Made by a program: the position numbers and the translations under genes. Positions 49,686 to 59,043 of a DNA stretch of 64,000 nt are shown here, in pieces. Positions within the stretch are counted from its first letter, which is position 1, and each line of letters starts with the position of its first letter. The stretch is from UBA993 sp964485855 (GTDB taxonomy: Bacteria; Bacillota; Dethiobacteria; DTU022). Where the stretch lies: positions 26,393 to 90,392 of the forward strand of contig CAZAKI010000005.1 of the NCBI GenBank assembly GCA_964485855.1, read 5' to 3'. The notes beneath the pieces are model-generated. The model was not told the origin of the DNA. It searched no databases and saw only the letters and a program-made list of their open reading frames with translations.

Positions 49686-50336
49686 ATGACCGTTAAAGTT
49701 GCCCCTTCTCTGTTATCAGCTGATTTTAGTAAGCTGCGGGAAGAAGTCAGCAGGGTTGAAAAATATGGTGCCGACTGGATCCACTTTGATGTAATGGATG
49801 GTAATTTTGTTCCGGCAATTACTGTTGGACCGATTGTGGCCAAATGGCTGCGTCCTCATACTAAACTTTTCATGGATGCACACCTGATGATCAGTGATCC
49901 GGAGAGTCAGATCGACCAATTTGTTGAAGCCGGTATAAATCTGCTTACAATCCAGGCTGAAACGACAGCCCATCTCGATCGTGTTTTGCGTAGGATAAAA
50001 AGTGTCGGTGCTCAGGCCGGGGTGGCCTTAAATCCGGCAACCTCGGAAACCGTTTTAGAATATGTTTGGCCTTTGCTTGACTTGGTGCTGGTGATGAGCG
50101 TTAACCCCGGTGCAGGCGGGCAGGCTTTTATTCCTGAAATTATACCTAAAATTGTCTCCTGCAGCGAGCAGGTTCGTAAAAGGAAGCTAAAGACAGAGAT
50201 CCAGGTTGATGGTGGCGTAAACCGGATAACGGCTCCGGAGATCGTCAAGGCCGGAGCAACAGTGCTGGTTGCCGGATCAGCTATTTTTGAAGCGGACGAT
50301 GGGATGTCATTGATTGGTGAACTAAAAAAGCTTTAA
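49686..50336 (+). CDS. rpe: Ribulose-phosphate 3-epimerase
   Basis: Interconverts ribulose 5-phosphate and xylulose 5-phosphate in the pentose phosphate pathway. The 216-residue TIM barrel shows APSLLSADFSKL, IHFDVMDGNFVPAIT with the metal-binding His and Asp, MDAHLMI, VMSVNPGAGGQAFI and QVDGGVN. AGGAGG precedes the start. Its substrate, ribulose 5-phosphate, is also used by RibBA of the next operon. Confidence 0.96.
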   Translation: MTVKVAPSLLSADFSKLREEVSRVEKYGADWIHFDVMDGNFVPAITVGPIVAKWLRPHTKLFMDAHLMISDPESQIDQFVEAGINLLTIQAETTAHLDRVLRRIKSVGAQAGVALNPATSETVLEYVWPLLDLVLVMSVNPGAGGQAFIPEIIPKIVSCSEQVRKRKLKTEIQVDGGVNRITAPEIVKAGATVLVAGSAIFEADDGMSLIGELKKL

Positions 50337-50377
50337 GCAAAAAAAGAACGGTGATATTTTAGTTTGATGCCGGCTGC

Positions 50378-50406
50378 TTTACCTTAAGAATAGATGAAGA
50401 TATAAT
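50378..50406 (+). promoter_or_regulatory. Promoter of the riboflavin operon
   Basis: TTTACC (50378-50383), a 17-bp spacer and a perfect TATAAT (50401-50406), 50 bp upstream of ribD. This leaves a leader of only about 45 nt, too short for an FMN riboswitch, and none of its conserved sequence is seen. Confidence 0.7.
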
Positions 50407-50456
50407 TACCTTTAGAATCAATAATAATATATAGCGGAAAATGAGGTGAAAGGCAG

Positions 50457-51578
50457 ATGGATGCCGACGATCGCTATATGTGGATGGCTCTTGACCTGGC
50501 TCGCCAGGGTCGCGGTAGAACCAATCCTAACCCGATGGTGGGGGCGGTAATTGTTCAGGGTACGGAAGTCGTCGGAAGCGGCTACCATCATAATGTTGGC
50601 GCGCCGCATGCTGAGATCATCGCTCTGGAAAAGGCTGGAGACAAAGCAAAAGGAGCCACTTTGTATGTCAACCTGGAGCCTTGTAACCATCATGGCCGAA
50701 CTGGCCCTTGCACTGAAAAAATTATTAAAGCCGGGATCGGAAGAGTAGTTATTGCTATGCAGGATCCCAATCCCCTGGTTTCAGGCCGGGGGGTGGCCAG
50801 ACTTAGCGAGGCCGGCATTAAGGTTAAAGCAGGTGTGCTTGAGCCGAAGGCCAGGAAATTGAATGAAACCTTTGTTAAATACATAACCACCAACTTGCCT
50901 TTTGTTTCCGTCAAAGTGGCAATGAGCCTTGACGGCAAGATTGCCACAACTTCCGGCGAGTCACATTGGATCACTGGTGAGAAAGCTCGTCAGTTTGTTC
51001 ATCGTCTGCGGGATCACACTGATGTAATCATGGTTGGAATTGAAACAGTACTGAAAGATAATCCCCGCCTGACTACAAGAGTTGAGGGAGGGGGCGGAAA
51101 AGACCCGGTTCGGGTTATCGTTGATAGTTCAGCGCGATTACCGCTTGATGCCAAAGTCATTGAAAGCAGTGCATCTGCTAAAGTTATCCTGGCGGTTACG
51201 GAAAAAGCCGCAGAGGATAAATGCCGGGCCCTACAGAGTAGGGGAGTTGAAATTCTTGTTCTTCCTTCCGATCAGGAAAGGGTAAATTTAAAAGCGTTAA
51301 TGAAAGAACTGGCATCTAGGGAGCTATCGGCTGTGCTGGTTGAAGGTGGGGGAACTCTGAATTTCAGCCTGCTTGAACAGAACTTAATTGATAAGCTCTT
51401 TATTTTTATTGCACCTCTGATTATCGGTGGACGAGAGAGCCCTACCGCTTTTTCCGGCTCAGGCATTGGTGTTTTGGATAAAGCCTGGCCGGTAGAAGAA
51501 ATAGAAATGAAACAGTTTGATCGTGATCTGCTCTTAATCGGTTACCCGATCTATAAAATAAATGGCCGGATGGTGTAA
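50457..51578 (+). CDS. ribD: Bifunctional diaminohydroxyphosphoribosylaminopyrimidine deaminase / reductase
   Basis: Carries out the second and third steps of riboflavin synthesis. The 373 residues have an N-terminal zinc deaminase (PHAEIIAL, with His and catalytic Glu, and LEPCNHHGRTGPC with two zinc Cys) and a C-terminal DHFR-like reductase from about 147 (VSVKVAMSLDGKIATTSGESHWITG, VLVEGGGTLNFSLLE). It is first in the operon ribD-ribE-ribBA-ribH, which would supply complete riboflavin synthesis apart from the phosphatase step. Confidence 0.96.
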   Translation: MDADDRYMWMALDLARQGRGRTNPNPMVGAVIVQGTEVVGSGYHHNVGAPHAEIIALEKAGDKAKGATLYVNLEPCNHHGRTGPCTEKIIKAGIGRVVIAMQDPNPLVSGRGVARLSEAGIKVKAGVLEPKARKLNETFVKYITTNLPFVSVKVAMSLDGKIATTSGESHWITGEKARQFVHRLRDHTDVIMVGIETVLKDNPRLTTRVEGGGGKDPVRVIVDSSARLPLDAKVIESSASAKVILAVTEKAAEDKCRALQSRGVEILVLPSDQERVNLKALMKELASRELSAVLVEGGGTLNFSLLEQNLIDKLFIFIAPLIIGGRESPTAFSGSGIGVLDKAWPVEEIEMKQFDRDLLLIGYPIYKINGRMV

Positions 51579-51581
51579 TCA

Positions 51582-52238
51582 TTGTTTACAGGAATTATTG
51601 AAGAATTAGGCACGGTTCGCCGCCTGGAAAAAAGTACTGCCGGCGCTTCGCTGGTTATTGCAGCGACTAAGGTTACTGCCGACCTTAATATTGGCGACAG
51701 TATTGCCGTCAGCGGACCATGTTTAACCATAACGTCCTTTAATCGTGAAAGCATTACCGCCTATGTAATGCCGGAGACCTTGAAAAAAACCACTCTGAAA
51801 GATTTAAAACCAGGCCAGAAGGTTAACCTTGAAAGAGCTATGACGCTTGGCGGGCGTCTGGGCGGCCACCTGGTTAGCGGCCATATCGATACTGTCATCA
51901 AACTTGTGGAGCGAAAACCGGAGGGAGCGGCTGTTCAATTAACTTTTGATGTCCCTGATTATTTACTACCCTATTTAGTGCCAAAGGGTTCGGTTGCCCT
52001 TGATGGGGTTAGTTTAACTGTGATCGATGTAAACAAGACCCGCTTTTCTGTCGGCATTATCCCACATACCGGGCAGGAAACAACCATTGGCTTGATAGAA
52101 GTGCATTCCTCTGTTAATCTTGAAGTAGATTTAATCGGTAAATATGTGGAAAAAATGCTTAAAGGCCGGTTAGCCAGCCAGGATAATGAAACCGGGTTGC
52201 TGACGATGGACCTTTTAGCAGAAAAAGGGTATTTATAG
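51582..52238 (+). CDS. ribE: Riboflavin synthase, alpha subunit
   Basis: Dismutates two 6,7-dimethyl-8-ribityllumazine molecules to riboflavin. TTG 51582 gives the canonical MFTGIIEELGTV. The 218 residues consist of two similar beta-barrel lumazine-binding halves (GDSIAVSGPCLTI in the first, GSVALDGVSLTV in the second), each preceded by its own N-terminal strand set (FTGIIEELG; HLVSGHIDTV). It lies 3 bp after ribD. Confidence 0.95.
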   Translation: MFTGIIEELGTVRRLEKSTAGASLVIAATKVTADLNIGDSIAVSGPCLTITSFNRESITAYVMPETLKKTTLKDLKPGQKVNLERAMTLGGRLGGHLVSGHIDTVIKLVERKPEGAAVQLTFDVPDYLLPYLVPKGSVALDGVSLTVIDVNKTRFSVGIIPHTGQETTIGLIEVHSSVNLEVDLIGKYVEKMLKGRLASQDNETGLLTMDLLAEKGYL

Positions 52239-52257
52239 AGTAAAGGAGCGCCCATCA

Positions 52258-53460
52258 ATGCCTTTTAATACGATTGAAGAAGCCCTCGAGGATCTTAAAG
52301 CAGGTCGGATGGTAGTAGTTGTCGATGATGAAGACCGTGAAAACGAGGGAGATCTGATCATGGCAGCTGCCCAGGTAACTCCGGAAGCGATAAACTTTAT
52401 GATCCGCTACGCTCGTGGCCTGGTTTGTACTCCATTGACTTCTCAACGGCTACAGGAACTTGATCTGCCTCAGATGGTTAGCAAAAATACTGACACGCAT
52501 TGCACAGCATTTACGGTTTCTGTCGATTCCGGATCTTGCAGTACTGGGATTTCAGCTTTTGAAAGAGCAAAAACGATCAAAGCCCTGATCGATCCGTCTA
52601 CTAAACCTTTAGACCTAAAACGTCCTGGTCATATTTTTCCACTCGAAGCGATGGATGGCGGGGTTTTGCGGCGTGCCGGTCATACTGAAGCAGCGGTTGA
52701 TCTCGCAACACTTTCTGGTTTTGAACCGGCAGGTGTTATCTGCGAGATTATCAATGAAGACGGAAGCATGGCCCGTTTACCTCAATTAGTTACATTTTGT
52801 AAAGAATATAATCTCAAGCTAATATCGATCGCCGATTTAATTAACTATCGGATGAAAAAAGAAAAACTGGTCTGGCGGGGAGCAACAGCAGAATTGCCAA
52901 CGGTATTTGGTACTTTTAAGCTGATTGCCTATGAAAATAATATAGACAACCAGACTCACCTGGCCCTGGTGTTCGGTGATATTACCGTAGACAAACCGAC
53001 CCTGGTCCGGGTTCATTCCGAATGCCTGACTGGCGATGTGTTTGCTTCGCTACGCTGCGACTGTGGCAATCAACTGCATCAGGCAATGAAGCAGATCGCC
53101 GATGAAGGCGCTGGAGCCTTGATTTATATGCGTCAAGAGGGACGTGGCATAGGACTTCTTAACAAGATTCGTGCTTATGAACTGCAGGACAGTGGTAAAG
53201 ATACAGTGGAAGCCAACGAAGAACTGGGTTTTGCTGCCGATCTGAGAGATTATGGAGTAGGTGCCCAGATCATGGTCGATCTGGGTCTGAAAAAAATCAG
53301 GTTATTGACCAACAATCCCAGGAAAATAAAAGGTTTAGAAGGTTACGACCTGAATATTGTCGAACGGGTACCGCTGGAAATTGAACCATGTGAATACAAC
53401 TGTAACTATCTTACGACTAAAAAAAATAAGCTTGGTCATATCTTGAACATGTCAAAATAG
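52258..53460 (+). CDS. ribBA: Bifunctional 3,4-dihydroxy-2-butanone-4-phosphate synthase / GTP cyclohydrolase II
   Basis: Supplies both precursors of riboflavin. The 400 residues split into RibB (about 1-200: VVVDDEDRENEGDLIMAA with acidic metal ligands, and RRAGHTEAAVDLA) and RibA (about 203-400). RibA carries the zinc site and active site VRVHSECLTGDVFASLRCDCG, then RQEGRGIGLLNKIRAYELQ and LLTNNPRKI. Both halves look complete. AAAGGAGC precedes ATG 52258. Confidence 0.96.
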   Translation: MPFNTIEEALEDLKAGRMVVVVDDEDRENEGDLIMAAAQVTPEAINFMIRYARGLVCTPLTSQRLQELDLPQMVSKNTDTHCTAFTVSVDSGSCSTGISAFERAKTIKALIDPSTKPLDLKRPGHIFPLEAMDGGVLRRAGHTEAAVDLATLSGFEPAGVICEIINEDGSMARLPQLVTFCKEYNLKLISIADLINYRMKKEKLVWRGATAELPTVFGTFKLIAYENNIDNQTHLALVFGDITVDKPTLVRVHSECLTGDVFASLRCDCGNQLHQAMKQIADEGAGALIYMRQEGRGIGLLNKIRAYELQDSGKDTVEANEELGFAADLRDYGVGAQIMVDLGLKKIRLLTNNPRKIKGLEGYDLNIVERVPLEIEPCEYNCNYLTTKKNKLGHILNMSK

Positions 53461-53477
53461 GGGATGGAGGGATTATT

Positions 53478-53939
53478 TTGAGAACAATTGAAGGTAAACT
53501 GATTGCGAGGGATTATCGCTTTGCGCTTGTTGTCAGCCGGTTTAACGAGTTCATTTCAGGTCACTTGTTAAGCGGAGCGCTTGACTGTCTGAAAAGACAT
53601 GAAGCTGAAGACGAAAAAATTGATATTATCTGGGTGCCCGGAGCCTTCGAAGTTCCACTTGCTGCCAAGAAGGCGGTTCTCAGTAAGCGTTATGATGCTG
53701 TAATCTGCCTGGGAGCAGTTATTCGTGGTTCAACTCCTCATTTTGATTATGTAGCTTCAGAGGTTGCCAAGGGTGTGGCCCAGGTTGGACTCGAAAGTGG
53801 CACTCCAGTAATTTTCGGGATTATCACCAGTGATACTCTGGAGCAGGCGATCGAAAGGGCAGGCAGTAAAGCCGGCAATAAAGGATGGCAGGCCGCAGCA
53901 TCGGCAATCGAGATGGCTGATCTTAGCCGTCAATTGTAA
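53478..53939 (+). CDS. ribH: 6,7-dimethyl-8-ribityllumazine synthase
   Basis: Condenses the RibD/phosphatase product with the RibB product and typically forms a 60-subunit capsid. TTG 53478 follows GGAGG. The 153 residues show VVSRFNEFIS, WVPGAFEVPLAAK, CLGAVIRGSTPHFDYVA with the catalytic His, and FGIITSDTLEQAIERAGSKAGNKG. It is last of the operon; polA begins 24 bp later with its own AAAGGAG. Confidence 0.96.
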   Translation: MRTIEGKLIARDYRFALVVSRFNEFISGHLLSGALDCLKRHEAEDEKIDIIWVPGAFEVPLAAKKAVLSKRYDAVICLGAVIRGSTPHFDYVASEVAKGVAQVGLESGTPVIFGIITSDTLEQAIERAGSKAGNKGWQAAASAIEMADLSRQL

Positions 53940-53963
53940 ACTGCTTATAAAGGAGCCGTTCAG

Positions 53964-56645
53964 TTGAGTAAGTCTGCCCCGGAAAAATTTGTTGTTATTG
54001 ACGGCCATAGTTTGCTTTACCGGGCTTTTTATGCACTTCCTTTACTGCAAAACAGGCGTGGAGAGCAGACAAATGCCATCTATGGTTTCACCACCATGCT
54101 CTATAAATTGTTGGAAGAAGAACGGCCAGATTATCTGGCCGTTGCTTTTGACCCTCCCAAACCTTCCTTTAGAGCCCGTATTGATCAAAGCTACAAGGCC
54201 CAGCGTGAGAAAACTCCGGCAGAACTGAGTGAGCAGGTTGAACAAGTACGCTCAATTTTAAAAGCCATGAATATTGCTATTTTTGAAATCGATGATTTTG
54301 AAGCTGATGATGTTATTGGAACTATTGCTGATTATTTTGCTGCTGCAGGAAAAGATGTGACCGTTGTTTCAGGTGATGCCGACCTTCTGCAGTTGATCAG
54401 CAAACAGATTACGGTGTTGCTTACAAAAAAAGGGATCAGTCGGATGGAACGTTATGATTGTGTGCAGTTAAAAAAAGACTATGGGTTAAACCCTGATCAG
54501 ATTATTGATTTTAAAGCTTTAAAAGGCGATCCTTCCGATAATATAACCGGTGTTCCGGGGATCGGTGATAAGACTGCCCGCAGCTTACTCGAGGAATATG
54601 GTACGATTAATGCTCTCTATGCCAATCTGGATCAGCTGAAGGGCAGGATCGCGGAAAATCTTAAAAATTATCGTGATCAGCTTTTTATTAGTCGTGACCT
54701 GGTAACGATCAGGCGCGATGTTCCGTTGAATTTTAAACCCGAAGAGTGCCGTTTTCATGAACCTGATTATGATCGTTTGCTGCCGCTTTTTGAACGGCTT
54801 GAATTTAAAAGTCTGATCAACCGACTTAATGCAGCGGTCAAAGATCATCGTCAGGATAATCAAGAAGAAAATGCTTGTTACGATGTTCAAGCGATACCTG
54901 ATCTTAAATCATTAAAAGAGCTGTTTGCTGCTGTAAAAGAACAGTCAAATATTTCCCTCTACTGTGAACCATCTGCCGGCCGCCCCTACTGGCAACAGCC
55001 GCTAAGTATTATGACCCTGGCGGTTGATCGGAGCAAGGGCTATTATTTGTCTCCGGTTCTGACTTCAGAAAACAAAGCAGAAGTGATGAAACTACTCTCT
55101 AAGCTTGGCGAAAGAGGGATCAAGTTAATTACTCACAATAAGAAATATATTGATCATCTTTTTTTAGAGCATGATCTGCCGCTGCCTGCAGTGGCCTTTG
55201 ATACCCAGCTTGCTGCTTACTTGATTGATCCTGCAGCTAATGATTCCGATGTTAAAACTAGTTTACAACGCTACCTCGGTTTTTCTGATCATTTTGTTCT
55301 TGATCCCCGTAAAAAAGATTTTGATCAACACCATTTTAATGAACTGACAGCGGAAATTGCCCGCAATCTTTTTTTGCTTCAAGATGAGCTTGCTGCTGCC
55401 CTTTTTGAACAGCAGCTTAAGCCTTTACTCTACGATCTTGAACAGCCCCTGGCTGCAGTCCTGGCCAGGATGGAAAGAAGAGGTTTAAAGGTTGACAGCG
55501 CTTTTTTACATTCTCTTTCCGCGGAGATTAAAAACCGTCTTTCAGAGCTCGAGACTAAAATTTATGAACTTGCCGGCGAGAGCTTCAACATCAATTCTCC
55601 CCAGCAGTTGGCGACAGTTTTATTTGACCGGCTAGGCTTACCGGTAAAACGCAAGACCAAGACCGGCCGGTCTACCGATGCCCGGGTTCTTGAGGAATTG
55701 GCTGATCAGCATGAAATAGCCGATCTTCTGATCAATTACCGACAACTTGCGAAACTGGAAGGGACATATCTGACTGGTCTGGTTGAAATGGTTGATCCGC
55801 AGGAGCAGAAAATTTATACTGTTCTCAACCAGGTTTCAACAGCCACCGGCCGGTTAAGCAGCAGTGACCCCAACTTGCAGAACATTCCGATTCGCCTGGA
55901 TGAAGGTCGTAAAATAAGGCGCGCTTTTATTCCGTCAGCAGCTGGAAAAATATTTTTTGCTGCCGACTATTCCCAGGTTGAACTTCGTGTACTGGCTCAC
56001 CTTTCAAAAGATCCAATCCTCATTGAAGCTTTCCAGACCGGCCAGGATATTCATCGCCGTACAGCCGCCGAGGTGAATGGGGTTAGCTTGGAAGAAGTAA
56101 CTCCCCTGATGCGGGATCAAGCGAAAGCAGTTAATTTTGGGATTATTTACGGCTCCAGTGATTACGGTCTCTCCCAGGGTTTACGGATTCCCCGGGCTGA
56201 AGCGAAGGACTATATTGATGGTTACTTTGCACGCTACCAGGGAGTAAAAAATTATATGAATCAGATTACCGAACAGACCCGGCAGCAGGGTTATGTAACA
56301 ACATTGCTTAATCGTAGGCGTTACCTACCGGAAATCAATTCATCCAACCACAATATCCGCGGTTTTGCAGAACGAATGGCTTTAAACACGCCAATCCAGG
56401 GCAGTGCCGCCGATATTATCAAACTGGCCATGCTGAGAATCGATCGGATCATCAACGAAGGTGGGTTTTCAGCCCGGATGCTGCTGCAGATCCATGACGA
56501 ACTGCTTTTTGAAATTGATTCTGATGAATTAGATTTTTTTGCTCCTCTCATTAAGCGCGAGATGGAAGAAGCATTTACTCTTAATGTCCCGCTAAAAGTA
56601 GATTTGAAATGGGGCAATAATTGGGAAGAACTGAAAAAGTTTTAG
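53964..56645 (+). CDS. polA: DNA polymerase I
   Basis: Removes RNA primers and fills gaps. TTG 53964, 893 residues. The N-terminal 5'-3' exonuclease (about 8-290) shows DGHSLLYRAFYALP, FDPPKPSFR, DDFEADDVIGTIA, SGDADLLQL and GVPGIGDKTA. The middle 3'-5' exonuclease fold lacks the metal-binding DxE of motif I (ISLYCEPSAG in its place), so proofreading is probably absent, as in many Gram-positive Pol I. The polymerase motifs are intact: DYSQVELRVLAHLS (A), RDQAKAVNFGIIYG (B) and QIHDELLFE (C). Confidence 0.96.
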   Translation: MSKSAPEKFVVIDGHSLLYRAFYALPLLQNRRGEQTNAIYGFTTMLYKLLEEERPDYLAVAFDPPKPSFRARIDQSYKAQREKTPAELSEQVEQVRSILKAMNIAIFEIDDFEADDVIGTIADYFAAAGKDVTVVSGDADLLQLISKQITVLLTKKGISRMERYDCVQLKKDYGLNPDQIIDFKALKGDPSDNITGVPGIGDKTARSLLEEYGTINALYANLDQLKGRIAENLKNYRDQLFISRDLVTIRRDVPLNFKPEECRFHEPDYDRLLPLFERLEFKSLINRLNAAVKDHRQDNQEENACYDVQAIPDLKSLKELFAAVKEQSNISLYCEPSAGRPYWQQPLSIMTLAVDRSKGYYLSPVLTSENKAEVMKLLSKLGERGIKLITHNKKYIDHLFLEHDLPLPAVAFDTQLAAYLIDPAANDSDVKTSLQRYLGFSDHFVLDPRKKDFDQHHFNELTAEIARNLFLLQDELAAALFEQQLKPLLYDLEQPLAAVLARMERRGLKVDSAFLHSLSAEIKNRLSELETKIYELAGESFNINSPQQLATVLFDRLGLPVKRKTKTGRSTDARVLEELADQHEIADLLINYRQLAKLEGTYLTGLVEMVDPQEQKIYTVLNQVSTATGRLSSSDPNLQNIPIRLDEGRKIRRAFIPSAAGKIFFAADYSQVELRVLAHLSKDPILIEAFQTGQDIHRRTAAEVNGVSLEEVTPLMRDQAKAVNFGIIYGSSDYGLSQGLRIPRAEAKDYIDGYFARYQGVKNYMNQITEQTRQQGYVTTLLNRRRYLPEINSSNHNIRGFAERMALNTPIQGSAADIIKLAMLRIDRIINEGGFSARMLLQIHDELLFEIDSDELDFFAPLIKREMEEAFTLNVPLKVDLKWGNNWEELKKF

Positions 56646-56653
56646 GAGGTCCA

Positions 56654-57517
56654 ATGCCTGAACTCCCGGAAGTAGAAGTGATCCGTCTTGAACTAAATCC
56701 GCTGATCAGGGGAAAAACATTTGCTTATCCCCTTCTACATATACCAACTACCATTCAGCACCCAAGCCCGGATCTATTTGCTTTAAACTTGGAAGGACAG
56801 ACCATCCAAGCACTTGGGCGCAGGGGCAAATATTTACTGTTCTACCTAAACCGGGACATCCTGGTTGTCCATTTGCGGATGACCGGCAATCTGATTTTTA
56901 TCGGTCAGGATGATCTGCCCCGGGTTGAACGCTTTCTGCGCATTGAGCTACCGTTTATAGATGGCAGTGCCCTGCATTATTCCGACATGCGCAGGTTTGG
57001 CCGGTTATGGTTGGTGAAAGACTCTAAAGAACTTGAAACCCTGGTTCTTAAAAATGTAGGCCCCGATATTTATACTGAGCTTAAAGCAGAGCAGTTCAAA
57101 ACGCTGCTTAAGCAGAAGGGTAAGAAAAATTTAAAAGCCCTGCTTCTTGATCAGAGCTGTTTTTCCGGAATGGGTAACATCTATACCGATGAATGTCTTC
57201 ATCTTTGTCACCTGCATCCCGAGCAGCAGGCTTCAATTCTGACTGAGCATGAAACCGAAAAACTCTATCAAACCATACAAGAGGTATTGAAAATGGGCAT
57301 CGAATGCGGCGGCACCAGTTTTCGTGATTACCGTAATGCCAGTGGTGCCCTGGGGGATTTTCAAAATAAGCTTAGTGTTTACGGACGCAAGGGAGAGCGT
57401 TGTTCCTGCGGAGCATTGATCGAGAAAACGGTGGTTGCCGGTCGGGGCACCTATTATTGTCCCTGTTGTCAGATTAAAAGATGTAACGGAAATAATAACG
57501 AAAGTTTAAAGAGGTAG
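56654..57517 (+). CDS. mutM: Formamidopyrimidine-DNA glycosylase
   Basis: Excises 8-oxoguanine and Fapy lesions. AGGAGG at 56644-56649 and ATG 56654 give MPELPEVEV, placing the catalytic Pro2 and Glu3 at the mature N-terminus; the longer frame into polA would bury them. The 287 residues also show Lys59 in GRRGKYLLF, DQSCFSGMGNIYTDE, and a C-terminal four-Cys zinc finger (CSCG, CPCC). It is 8 bp after polA, so both probably share a repair-related transcript. Confidence 0.96.
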   Translation: MPELPEVEVIRLELNPLIRGKTFAYPLLHIPTTIQHPSPDLFALNLEGQTIQALGRRGKYLLFYLNRDILVVHLRMTGNLIFIGQDDLPRVERFLRIELPFIDGSALHYSDMRRFGRLWLVKDSKELETLVLKNVGPDIYTELKAEQFKTLLKQKGKKNLKALLLDQSCFSGMGNIYTDECLHLCHLHPEQQASILTEHETEKLYQTIQEVLKMGIECGGTSFRDYRNASGALGDFQNKLSVYGRKGERCSCGALIEKTVVAGRGTYYCPCCQIKRCNGNNNESLKR

Positions 57518-57527
57518 ATAATTTCTG

Positions 57528-58139
57528 ATGTTCATCATTGGCTTAACCGGCGGTATCGCTACCGGTAAAAGCACCGTGGTAGAGATGCTCCGCCGTAAAG
57601 GAACCTATGTGATCGATGCTGATCAACTGGCCAGGGAAGTGGTTGCACCGGGCCAACCGGCCTGGCAGGAGATTATCAGCTGGCTTGGAGATTCTGTTTT
57701 GCGGACGGACCAGAATCTGGATCGGGTGAAAATAGCCGAGTTGGTTTTTAGTGATCCACAAAAACTGAAAATTTTAAACGGTATGATCCACCCCCGGGTA
57801 GGAACCCGGATCCTGGAATTGACAAGAGAGATCGAACAGGTAGATCCTGGTGCGGTTGTTATTTACGATATCCCCCTGCTTATTGAGGCCGGGATGCAGG
57901 AGATGGTTGATCTAATCCTTCTGGTTTATGCACCGCGGGAGCTACAGCTGAAGCGGCTCAGAGCGCGTGACGGCTTGAACCCCGAAGAGGCAGTGCAGCG
58001 TCTAGCAGCGCAGATGCCGATCGAGCAAAAAAAGCGATATGCCCATCGGATTATTGACAACAGTGGGACCCTTGAAGAAACAGAACGGCAGGTCGAAAAC
58101 TTTTGGTCTGAACTTGAACCTGCAAAAAAGAAAAATTAA
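57528..58139 (+). CDS. coaE: Dephospho-CoA kinase
   Basis: Last step of coenzyme A synthesis. The 203 residues have the P-loop GLTGGIATGKST (residues about 5-16), IDADQLAREVV, IHPRV, YDIPLLIEAGM and LKRLRARDGL. coaBC lies 16 kb upstream in the window. A 43-bp gap with no clear terminator separates it from the nitrilase-like pair. Confidence 0.95.
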   Translation: MFIIGLTGGIATGKSTVVEMLRRKGTYVIDADQLAREVVAPGQPAWQEIISWLGDSVLRTDQNLDRVKIAELVFSDPQKLKILNGMIHPRVGTRILELTREIEQVDPGAVVIYDIPLLIEAGMQEMVDLILLVYAPRELQLKRLRARDGLNPEEAVQRLAAQMPIEQKKRYAHRIIDNSGTLEETERQVENFWSELEPAKKKN

Positions 58140-58182
58140 GCAGAAAAGAACCGATTAACAGACCGGTGGGAGGATCACTTAG

Positions 58183-59043
58183 ATGCGGGTCGCGGCCCTT
58201 TCCCTGGCGGGAATCGATATAAGTTCAACTAAAGGCTATGTTGCCGCTTTGAAAAAACTGCTTGCAAAGCCGAAACCACTGGTGGCAACTCTTCCTGCCC
58301 ACAACGCTCTTGCCCTCGGCCTGGGGCTAGGTAAGCTGAATAGCGAAAAAACTTTCAAAGATACCTTCGCATCCTATATTGTTCAAGGGGCAGAGTGGAA
58401 TAGCGAATATCTTGATCTTCACGGGCATCTGGCAAAAGAATTGCAAATCTATCTCGCCAGTGGTACTGTGATCGAAAAACGAGAAGATTTCATTTACCAG
58501 ACTGCATATTGTTTTAACCCCGAAGGTTCGGTCTGCGGCACCCAGCGGCAGACCCATCTCACCCGCTTTGAACGAGAGCTGTCGTTAAGCCGCGGAGAAA
58601 GTATCAAGCTATTTCAGCTTGGGGATATTAAAGCGGGGCTAATTGTTGGCAATGACGCCCGTCATCCAGAAGTCGGGAGGATTATGGCCTTACTGGGGGC
58701 GGATCTATTGCTTTGCAGTCACGCCTTAGAAGGGAGTTATTCCTGCTGGCAACAAACAGCAGGAATATGGGCCCAGGTTCAACAGAATCAGTTTTTCGCT
58801 GTCGAAGCTCAACTCTCATCGACGATTACCGGTTCAATCTTCAGTGCTGCATCTGCGATCATTGCCCCCTGTGAGCTGACCATCGATGGCACAGGGTTCC
58901 TTGCCTGGGGAAACCCAGGTTCACCGGTAATATCTGCCGAATTGAACTTCAGTGCTTTGGATCAAATCAGAAAGAGCTATCCGTTACTGAACCTACTTAA
59001 TCCTGCTGCTTATAATCCGCTTTGGGGGGGTGCCGACAGGTGA
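58183..59043 (+). CDS. Nitrilase-superfamily homologue lacking the catalytic triad
   Basis: The 286-residue protein aligns along its length with carbon-nitrogen hydrolases, but each position of the Glu-Lys-Cys triad is changed. Ala39 stands in LPAHNAL where LPE is expected. Gln123 stands in GTQRQTHLTRFE where QRKTHL is expected. Gly156 stands in LIVGNDARHPE where the motif is VCxDxxxPE. The fold-defining surroundings (FNPEGS, HPEVGRIMALLGADLL) are kept, so this looks like a maintained protein rather than a decaying gene. ATG 58183 has a GGGAGGA site. Its stop overlaps the start of a second, apparently active, homologue. A structural or regulatory partner role is an inference. Confidence 0.75.
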   Translation: MRVAALSLAGIDISSTKGYVAALKKLLAKPKPLVATLPAHNALALGLGLGKLNSEKTFKDTFASYIVQGAEWNSEYLDLHGHLAKELQIYLASGTVIEKREDFIYQTAYCFNPEGSVCGTQRQTHLTRFERELSLSRGESIKLFQLGDIKAGLIVGNDARHPEVGRIMALLGADLLLCSHALEGSYSCWQQTAGIWAQVQQNQFFAVEAQLSSTITGSIFSAASAIIAPCELTIDGTGFLAWGNPGSPVISAELNFSALDQIRKSYPLLNLLNPAAYNPLWGGADR

